Shown: positions 26,386 through 32,847 of the stretch, piece by piece
Layout of the letters: every line of letters begins with the position of its first letter
How positions within the stretch are numbered: the stretch's first letter is position 1
Assembly: GCA_003242645.1 (NCBI GenBank)
Contig: QGVC01000004.1
Span: 1-32,847, forward strand
Origin: Pseudomonadota bacterium
GTDB taxonomy: Bacteria; Pseudomonadota; Alphaproteobacteria; Rhizobiales; Hyphomicrobiaceae
Length of the DNA: 32,847 nt
Reading direction: 5' to 3'
Made by a program: the position numbers and the translations under genes
The notes under the pieces: generated by a model
Told to the model about the DNA's origin: nothing
What the model saw: only the letters and a program-made list of their open reading frames with translations
Databases searched by the model: none

Positions 26386-26985
26386 TCACACCGTCGGCAG
26401 GATGCGACGGCCGCACCATGCGGCGAGCTTTCGCCAATCGTCGGCCGTGTCGACGTCGCTCAGCGTTGCGACGAAGCCGATGCGATAGCAGCACAAGTTC
26501 TGCAGCGTATCAGCCAGGGCGCTTGGGGTAGACCAGCGAACGTTGACGAACATTTCGAGATTGCGCGGCCTTCGTCGTTGTCCGACGAGCCAATATCCAC
26601 CGTCAGTCGCAGGCCCGAACACGGCATCGCAGCTTCCCAACATCTTGAAAGCGGCGGCGATGTGAGCTGGGCGAATGCCGGGTACATCGGTGCCCACGAT
26701 GATGAGGGGCCCCGGCATTGGTAGGCGCATGGCGCGTTGCATGCGTTGGCCGAGATCACCGCGTCCTTGAGCTACGCGCACGAGATTTCGTGGCCAGATT
26801 GGGTTAGCGACACCTTGGTCGGGTGTAATCGCCAGATAGGTTTGCCAGCACGGCGATCGTGCCAGCCTCCCAAGCACTGCGGAGGTAGTATGCCTGTAGA
26901 ACCAGGTCGCTTGAGCGACGCCGATCTGGCGAGCGAGCCGGGATTTCACCCGGCCCGCTTCCGGCACCTTGGCCATGATCACCAA
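26386..26985 (-). CDS. TIGR04282/DUF2064 family glycosyltransferase-like protein
   Basis: A protein of about 200 residues of the group called rSAM/selenodomain-associated transferase 1. The nucleotide-sugar binding N-terminus is HLVIMAKVPEAGRVKSRLARQIG. GPLIIVGTDVPGIRPAHI provides the metal-binding acidic motif and FGPATDGGYWLVG is the family signature. The biochemical reaction is unsettled for the family. The start is hard to place. The conserved domain begins right after a terminator-like hairpin (26999-27022), where only TTG 26985, GTG 26982 or ATG 26976 are available without a good ribosome-binding site. The next in-frame ATG (27105) lies inside the preceding MBL gene and would put the hairpin within the coding region. 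Its usual partner TIGR04283 is at 28162. Confidence 0.8.
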   Translation of the reverse strand: MVIMAKVPEAGRVKSRLARQIGVAQATWFYRHTTSAVLGRLARSPCWQTYLAITPDQGVANPIWPRNLVRVAQGRGDLGQRMQRAMRLPMPGPLIIVGTDVPGIRPAHIAAAFKMLGSCDAVFGPATDGGYWLVGQRRRPRNLEMFVNVRWSTPSALADTLQNLCCYRIGFVATLSDVDTADDWRKLAAWCGRRILPTV

Positions 26986-26994
26986 ATGGCGGCG

Positions 26995-27022
26995 AAAAGG
27001 CGCCGTCCGTTTCGACGGCGCC
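26995..27022 (-). terminator. Terminator-like hairpin after the MBL hydrolase gene
   Basis: GGCGCCGT (26999-27006) pairs with ACGGCGCC (27015-27022) around an eight-base loop. On the minus strand four T follow. It lies 46 bases after the MBL stop and immediately before the first plausible start of the downstream transferase. Confidence 0.65.
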
Positions 27023-27067
27023 CTGGCAAATTTCTTTCCGCCTGCAGGAGCTCCTGCTTTGGAGAGC

Positions 27068-28042
27068 TTAAACAGTGATCGGATTGAAGGCGTAGCCGCT
27101 GCCATCCTTTTCGATCTTGCCCGCGCCCGGCATCCCGAAATGGTAACCGGTAACGGTGATGCCGTCGGCCACAACACGGTCATAGATTCTGCGACGGGTC
27201 GCCTCCGCCATTTCGGCATCTTGGTCGAATGCCGCATGCCATCCCGGGTTCCGCACGAAGAGCGCCGGCAGGTTGGAGACATCACCCAACACCATCAGCT
27301 GGTCGTTCCCGGAGCTAATCAGATAGCTGGTATGGCCGGGCGTGTGACCATAGCTGGCGACCGAGCGGATGCCGGGCAACACCTCGCTATCCTCCTCGAC
27401 CTGCCTGATGTTTGACCAACTCGGGAAGGTCGCTTGAACGCGCTTGGCCAACCCGTGCCTTGCCTCGGGTAAGGAGGAGAACACACCCGCATCCGTCCAG
27501 TACTTATATTCAGTGGCCGGCACCACGATCTCGGCGTTGGGGAAGATCTGAGCGTTCGTGTCCTTTGCCATCAGCCCGAAGATGTGATCGGGGTGGAAGT
27601 GCGTCACCACGATCGTATTGATGGATTTGGGATCGAGACCGGCGGCCTCCATGCTTTCCTTCATCAGCAACCCAGCCGTCGGGGCCATCTGCCCGCCGGT
27701 TCCGGCATCGAACATGATCGTCCGGTCGCCCATGCGGACTACGGTGACGGTGAAGGTGATCGGCACATGGGCATCTGTAAGCCCGGCTTCACGCAGAGCT
27801 TTTTTCGTCTCCTCAACAGTGGCGTTCTTGATGAAGTTCGGATCGTGCGGCTTCTGCCAAACTCCATCGTAAAGCTGGATCACCTCCAGCTCGCCCACCT
27901 TGAATTTTGCAAACCTGGGAAGCTCGCTTCCCGGTCCCATCGCCTCGGCGCGGCCGATGAAGGCCAGTGGTCCCTTGAGGCCGAACGCAGCTGCTGCAGC
28001 TGTAGCCGACAGTACAAACGTACGACGAGACAACACGGTCAT
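27068..28042 (-). CDS. Tat-exported metallo-beta-lactamase-fold hydrolase
   Basis: A 324-residue protein with a twin-arginine signal (MTVLSRRTFVLSATAAAAAFG), so it is probably folded with metal in the cytoplasm and exported to the periplasm. The two-metal site is complete: HFHPDH at 148-153, His237 in YGHTPGHTSYL, Asp254 in LGDVSN, and a C-terminal His in GYHFGMPG. This is the layout of lactonase/methyl-parathion-hydrolase-like MBL enzymes. The substrate cannot be told. The frame opens at 28165, but ATG 28042 has AAGGAG at good spacing and puts the Tat motif at the N-terminus. It lies between two glycosyltransferase-like genes on the same strand. Confidence 0.88.
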   Translation of the reverse strand: MTVLSRRTFVLSATAAAAAFGLKGPLAFIGRAEAMGPGSELPRFAKFKVGELEVIQLYDGVWQKPHDPNFIKNATVEETKKALREAGLTDAHVPITFTVTVVRMGDRTIMFDAGTGGQMAPTAGLLMKESMEAAGLDPKSINTIVVTHFHPDHIFGLMAKDTNAQIFPNAEIVVPATEYKYWTDAGVFSSLPEARHGLAKRVQATFPSWSNIRQVEEDSEVLPGIRSVASYGHTPGHTSYLISSGNDQLMVLGDVSNLPALFVRNPGWHAAFDQDAEMAEATRRRIYDRVVADGITVTGYHFGMPGAGKIEKDGSGYAFNPITV

Positions 28043-28161
28043 AGCGACTCCTTGGACTTGATCTCTCCGCATGACTTGCACGGAAAATGTGTTCCCGGAA
28101 GGTACGCGGGCTCTGCTCCAAGGAAAAGCGGCCGGTGACGTCTCACGCAGTTTTGAAGGTC

Positions 28162-28854
28162 TCATCGCTCGTAGAAGCGAGAGATCTTCTCCACTGGTGT
28201 CCCCAACAAGTAGAGCCCGAGACAGGAAAGGTTTCTAGCGATGCGCCGGCCATATCCATCGCGGCGGTATCGTGCGGCGCTCGTGATCGCACGCGAGCGA
28301 AGCATGACGATCCGTCTGCGGCCGAGGCGGCGCACGATGTCAACATCCTCCATCAGCGGCAAAGGCTTATAGCCGCCGATCTCGCGAAAGAGCCGCGCTG
28401 GGATGAGGAGGCCCTGGTCCCCGTACGGCAACTTGAACAGAGTGCACCTTACGGCCACGCCAGCCTCGACAATTCGAGGCGCAAGCCCGGTGTCATCGAG
28501 CGAGAACCGGAAGACCGCCGCCGCCGGTGACACCCTTTTCGCCTCGACGGTGTCGATGAAGCTTCTGGCTTCGTCGTGCCAACCCGGCTCCAAGACCGTG
28601 TCTGCATGCAGAAACAGAAGCCAGGGAAATCGAGCTTTTTCGGCGCCTGCCATAAGCTGCATCCCCCGCCCTGGCTCGCACCGGACGATCTCGGCTCCGG
28701 CGGCATCGGCGATGTCCAGCGTCCGATCAGTCGAGCCGCCATCCGCCACAATCACCTCACGTACCAAACCATCCACTGCGGCTGGGATCAGCGCCGCAAG
28801 AGTCGGCCCAAGGCGCTCCTCGGCATTGAGCGTGGGTATGACGACGGAGATCAT
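28162..28854 (-). CDS. TIGR04283 family glycosyltransferase (GT2-like)
   Basis: A 230-residue GT-A-fold glycosyltransferase. MISVVIPTLNAEERLGPTLAAL opens the nucleotide-binding fold. VIVADGGSTDRTLDIA (about 35-50) and LFLHADTVLEPGW supply the acidic metal-binding motif, and GYKPLPLMEDVDIVRRLGRRRIVML contains the ED motif of family 2. Proteins of this type (rSAM/selenodomain-associated transferase 2) are commonly encoded with the TIGR04282 protein found here at 26386. AAGG precedes the ATG. It is divergent from the radical SAM gene. Donor and acceptor are unknown. Confidence 0.88.
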   Translation of the reverse strand: MISVVIPTLNAEERLGPTLAALIPAAVDGLVREVIVADGGSTDRTLDIADAAGAEIVRCEPGRGMQLMAGAEKARFPWLLFLHADTVLEPGWHDEARSFIDTVEAKRVSPAAAVFRFSLDDTGLAPRIVEAGVAVRCTLFKLPYGDQGLLIPARLFREIGGYKPLPLMEDVDIVRRLGRRRIVMLRSRAITSAARYRRDGYGRRIARNLSCLGLYLLGTPVEKISRFYER

Positions 28855-28965
28855 GAACGCCTTCTTATGAGGAAAGGCCGCGATCTAGAAGGGCGTAAGT
28901 GTTCTTGATTTGTTCTTATGCCTTGGCTATTGTCCACATGACCCAAAGGTTGGGTAGTGCTCCCG

Positions 28966-30081
28966 ATGTCGAACACCGCCAAGGGCCGTATTCAGATAGC
29001 AGCCGGTACTCTCGTCCAAGAAGAACGCCGCCGCGGCCGCGGTGCGCGCTCTAACCGGTCCGGCCGCTTTGAGGCTGAGGTACGGGAGGACTTCGACGAC
29101 GGCTGGGGAAGCTTGGCTGAGCTCGAAGCATTCAAGACCGAGGTGCGCATCGAGCGCGCGCGCAACATCATCACGACAAACAACAGCCCGGATATCGGTT
29201 TCGACCGATCGATCAATCCCTATCGGGGTTGCGAGCACGGCTGCATCTATTGCTACGCCCGGCCAACGCATTGCTACTTAGGCCATTCGGCAGGGTTGGA
29301 CTTCGAGACGAAGCTCTACGCTAAAACCAACGCGGCCGAGCTGCTCGAGCGGGAATTGTCACGGCCCGGTTATGTGCCGAAGACCATTGCTCTCGGCGCA
29401 AACACCGACCCTTATCAGCCCATCGAGCGCCAATACCGCATCACCCGCTCCGTGCTGGAAGTGCTTGATCGTTTCAGCCATCCGGTCAGCATCGTCACGA
29501 AATCAGCTCTCGTTGTCCGCGACATCGACATCCTCGCGCGAATGGCTGAGCGCGATCTCGTGAAAGTGGCTTTGTCGGTTACCACGCTGGATCGCCGTAT
29601 CGCCCGGAAGATGGAGCCGCGGGCGACTACTCCCTGGCGGCGGCTCGACGCCATCAAGCAGCTCAGTGCTGCCGGAGTGCCGACACAGGTGATGGTCGCT
29701 CCCATTGTTCCGGCCATCAACGACAGCGAAATCGAGCGCATTCTCGAGGCGGCTCATGACGCGGGCGCTCGTGACTCCGGCTACGTTCTTCTTCGGCTGC
29801 CCCTTGAGCTCAAGGAGCTGTTCCGGGAATGGCTGGAGACAGAGTTTCCCGACCGCGCAAAACGTGTGATCAGCCTCCTGCAATCCATGCACGGCGGTCG
29901 CGACTACACGCCAGAGTTCGGCTTGCGCCAGCGTGGCAGCGGCCCCTACGCGGAGCAGATTGCGATGCGGTTCCGGCTTGCCCTTAAGCGGCTCGGGATG
30001 AACGAGCGGGGGCTGAAGCTACGGACGGATCTCTTCCAAAAGCCTGAAAAGAGCAGTGGAGAGCAGCTGCAACTCCTTTGA
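28966..30081 (+). CDS. PA0069 family radical SAM protein
   Basis: A 371-residue radical SAM protein. The [4Fe-4S]/SAM motif is RGCEHGCIYCYARP with Cys89, Cys93 and Cys96 (CxxxCxxC), inside NPYRGCEHGCIYCYARPTHCY, which is diagnostic for the PA0069/Rv2578c group. IALGANTDPYQPIERQYRITR and VSIVTKSALVVRDIDIL are further barrel segments. The family function is not established; it is related to the spore photoproduct lyase-like group. ATG 28966 is chosen over the in-frame GTG 28957; neither has a strong ribosome-binding site. rnhB starts 32 bases after the stop, so radical SAM, rnhB and perhaps ccrM are transcribed together. Confidence 0.92.
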   Translation: MSNTAKGRIQIAAGTLVQEERRRGRGARSNRSGRFEAEVREDFDDGWGSLAELEAFKTEVRIERARNIITTNNSPDIGFDRSINPYRGCEHGCIYCYARPTHCYLGHSAGLDFETKLYAKTNAAELLERELSRPGYVPKTIALGANTDPYQPIERQYRITRSVLEVLDRFSHPVSIVTKSALVVRDIDILARMAERDLVKVALSVTTLDRRIARKMEPRATTPWRRLDAIKQLSAAGVPTQVMVAPIVPAINDSEIERILEAAHDAGARDSGYVLLRLPLELKELFREWLETEFPDRAKRVISLLQSMHGGRDYTPEFGLRQRGSGPYAEQIAMRFRLALKRLGMNERGLKLRTDLFQKPEKSSGEQLQLL

Positions 30082-30113
30082 CATCTCGGCGTTGAGCCTT
30101 AGAACCTCGGCTC

Positions 30114-30791
30114 ATGGGGGGAACCGAATCAGAGCCGAGGCCGACATTCGAGGTGGAAGCCGTGGCGATACGGCTGACCGGCGGTCCAGTCGCGGGCATC
30201 GACGAGGCCGGGCGAGGCCCCCTTGCAGGTCCGGTCGTCGCGGCAGCCGTGATCCTCGATCCCGACAACATCCCTCCGGGAATTGCTGATTCCAAGGCGC
30301 TGGAGCCCGACGTTCGAGAGGAGCTGTTCGAGCGCATCAAAGCCACGTCGAAGATCGGTATTGGCATTGCGGACGTTGCGCGCATTGACCGCTACAACAT
30401 TTTGAACGCCACGCTGTGGGCCATGCAGCAGGCGGTGAAGCAACTCGAGCCCACACCGCGTGTGGCCCTTGTCGACGGCAACAGGCCGCCGAAGCTTCGC
30501 TGCCAAACCCAGTGCATTGTCCAGGGGGACACGAAGAGTTTGTCGATCGCCGCGGCATCCATCGTCGCGAAGGTCACGCGCGACAGAATCATGATCGAGC
30601 TTGGCCGCGCTTATCCCGGCTACGGCTTCGAGCGCCACAAGGGCTATCCTACACCGGAGCATTTTGAGGCTATCGATCGCCTCGGCGTCACCCCGCACCA
30701 TCGCCGCTCCTTCAGGCCGGTGCAGGTTGCGCTCGGGCTCGTTCCGCCCGAAGAAGCGGAGTTGCCTTTGCTGGGCTTCAATCAAGCCTGA
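30114..30791 (+). CDS. rnhB: Ribonuclease HII
   Basis: A 225-residue RNase HII, which cuts RNA in RNA/DNA hybrids and removes misincorporated ribonucleotides. The metal site is complete: Asp30/Glu31 in GIDEAGRGPLAGPV, Asp121 in ALVDGNRPP and Asp139 in VQGDTKSLSIAAASIVAKVTRD. The C-terminal GYGFERHKGYPTPEHFEAI and GVTPHHRRSF segments are typical. A more internal start near residue 20 is possible because the first 20 residues are poorly conserved in the family. It is followed after 103 bases by ccrM, which has its own CtrA box in between. Confidence 0.94.
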   Translation: MGGTESEPRPTFEVEAVAIRLTGGPVAGIDEAGRGPLAGPVVAAAVILDPDNIPPGIADSKALEPDVREELFERIKATSKIGIGIADVARIDRYNILNATLWAMQQAVKQLEPTPRVALVDGNRPPKLRCQTQCIVQGDTKSLSIAAASIVAKVTRDRIMIELGRAYPGYGFERHKGYPTPEHFEAIDRLGVTPHHRRSFRPVQVALGLVPPEEAELPLLGFNQA

Positions 30792-30808
30792 TCAGCCCTG
30801 AACTCGCC

Positions 30809-30823
30809 TTAACCCTTTGTTAA
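30809..30823 (+). promoter_or_regulatory. CtrA-like binding site upstream of ccrM
   Basis: TTAACCCTTTGTTAA is a perfect match to the full CtrA consensus TTAA-N7-TTAA. It lies 18 bases after the rnhB stop and 71 bases before the ccrM ATG. In Caulobacter CtrA directly activates ccrM late in the cell cycle. I found no second full match in this window. Confidence 0.75.
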
Positions 30824-30855
30824 CCCTGCATGCTGAGGATGCCCCTGCGGGCTGA

Positions 30856-32028
<1,173 letters not shown>

Positions 32029-32054
32029 AAAGATCGATCACAAGCAAAAATAAG

Positions 32055-32080
32055 AAAGGCCGCCGTCACAGGCGGCCTTT
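32055..32080. terminator. Bidirectional terminator between ccrM and the beta-barrel gene
   Basis: AAAGGCCGCC (32055-32064) and GGCGGCCTTT (32071-32080) form a perfect 10-bp stem with a six-base loop, between two convergent genes. A T-rich stretch (TTTCTTATTTTTG) follows on the minus strand and TTT on the plus strand, so it probably serves both. Confidence 0.85.
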
Positions 32081-32104
32081 GCTGTTCAGCAAGATAGCTG
32101 GAAC

Positions 32105-32847
32105 TTACTTGAGCGGCTCGTAGGGTGGCGGGGCGCGGTAACCAAACTTGTAGTTCAAGCCAACGCGCACCACGACCAGCTCGTCTTCAAAGTCGAAGCG
32201 GTGCGGTCTCCAGTAGCCATCTTCAAACAGGATGGGGCGCCTCGATGATCCATCCTCGAACTCGAGCCACAATGCTTCGGCTTTGAAGGTAAGGTTGGGG
32301 GACCACAGCCACTCCACGCCACCACCGGCAACCCAGCCCCAGGTTACGTCATCTGAGTCTCGGTGGAATTCGCTGGGCACAAGGGTTCCACCCACAACCG
32401 TGCCCCCGAAACCGTGCCACTTGCGCTCGAGGTCCGTATATGCGGCACCGCCTGTCGCATAAACCATTATGCGGTCATTCGTCCAACCTATGCGGCCCCG
32501 AATGGTCCCAAACCAATCCATGGACCGATCTCTCCTGAACCGCAGATGGTCACCATTCCACCAGTGGCCGAGATGATGGTTGCCATCATCGAAATCGACC
32601 CAATTGAAGTCGGTTTCGAAGCCGAAGACGACATTGCCGCATTGCAAATTGTAGCCGGCCTGTACGCCCGCGGTGAAAGAGTCCTCGTCGTCGTCGAAGC
32701 GCCGCCGCTCTGAGAAGAAGATGTCGCGGTCTCTGAATTCACCGTCGAGGCTTGCCCAACCCAGGTTGCCACCGACGTAAAAGCCTGTCCACGGACCGGG
32801 CGCGCACCGGTCAGCGACGGGCGGAGGTGCCGGAGGTGGCGCGGGCG
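32105..32847 (-). CDS. Outer-membrane beta-barrel protein (Omp25/31-like), N-terminus cut by right window edge
   Basis: The minus-strand frame stays open to the right edge, giving at least 247 residues. From the edge it reads a Pro/Ala-rich linker (APPPAPPPVADRCAP), then PWTGFYVGGNLGWASLDG, the hallmark first strand of the Omp25/Omp31/OMP_b-brl family. Alternating amphipathic strands follow: GVQAGYNLQCGNVVFGFETDF, GTIRGRIGWTNDRIMVYATGGAAYTD, GWVAGGGVEWLWSPNLTFKAEALWLEF and a final VVRVGLNYKFGYRAPP. The family forms eight-stranded barrels in alphaproteobacterial outer membranes. The signal peptide lies outside the window. Unusually for the family the chain runs on after the last strand (PPPYEPLK) instead of ending in an aromatic residue. 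Confidence 0.87.
   Translation of the reverse strand, partial: PAPPPAPPPVADRCAPGPWTGFYVGGNLGWASLDGEFRDRDIFFSERRRFDDDEDSFTAGVQAGYNLQCGNVVFGFETDFNWVDFDDGNHHLGHWWNGDHLRFRRDRSMDWFGTIRGRIGWTNDRIMVYATGGAAYTDLERKWHGFGGTVVGGTLVPSEFHRDSDDVTWGWVAGGGVEWLWSPNLTFKAEALWLEFEDGSSRRPILFEDGYWRPHRFDFEDELVVVRVGLNYKFGYRAPPPYEPLK

Overview
The window is G+C-rich, densely coded chromosomal DNA from an alphaproteobacterium, most likely of the order Hyphomicrobiales (Rhizobiales). The evidence is a CcrM-type adenine methyltransferase preceded by a perfect CtrA-like box (TTAA-N7-TTAA), an HWE-family sensor kinase, a zapE-mdh-sucC block, an sdhCDA/sdhB locus joined to ethylmalonyl-CoA-pathway genes, an Omp25/31-type beta-barrel and an Ala/Lys/Pro histone-H1-like protein. 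The genus cannot be fixed from the sequence alone. No rRNA, tRNA, CRISPR array, insertion sequence or prophage was seen. This is core-genome DNA with a few accessory touches.

Layout. 1-1.7 kb (minus): a subtilisin-like S8 peptidase cut by the left edge, and a nitroreductase. 1.9-4.2 kb (plus): an enoyl-CoA hydratase / 3-hydroxyacyl-CoA dehydrogenase pair (PaaF/PaaH-like). 4.3-8.9 kb (minus): zapE, mdh, an OsmC-type peroxidase, RidA and sucC, closed by an intrinsic terminator. sucD is absent from its usual place. 9.0-10.5 kb: a GNAT acetyltransferase, a tiny HiPIP-like protein and an H1-like DNA-binding protein whose leader is full of inverted repeats. 10.6-17.1 kb (minus): malyl-CoA thioesterase/lyase, mesaconyl-CoA hydratase, sdhC, sdhD, sdhA, an unknown membrane-anchored protein, sdhB. 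17.2-22.3 kb (plus): a DAO-family FAD oxidoreductase, pyridoxal kinase, beta-carbonic anhydrase and a three-PAS HWE kinase. 22.3-24.0 kb (minus): ETF-ubiquinone oxidoreductase. 24.1-25.6 kb (plus): a family-4-like uracil-DNA glycosylase and MoaB. 25.6-28.9 kb (minus): a two-TM protein, a TIGR04282 transferase, a Tat-exported metallo-beta-lactamase-fold hydrolase and a TIGR04283 glycosyltransferase. 29.0-32.0 kb (plus): a PA0069-type radical SAM protein, rnhB and ccrM. 32.1 kb to the right edge (minus): an outer-membrane beta-barrel cut by the edge.

How it fits together. Much of the window is central carbon and electron flow: acyl-CoA oxidation (hydratase, dehydrogenase, ETF-QO), TCA enzymes (SucC, Mdh, SdhABCD) and two late steps of the ethylmalonyl-CoA pathway placed directly upstream of sdhC. 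A second theme is chromosome biology (CcrM, its CtrA box, RNase HII, UDG, H1-like protein). The H1-like leader contains a 20-bp perfect palindrome made around two abutting GANTC (CcrM) sites. That, the HiPIP-like protein lacking its fourth cysteine, and the unusual operon compositions are the points most worth a second look.
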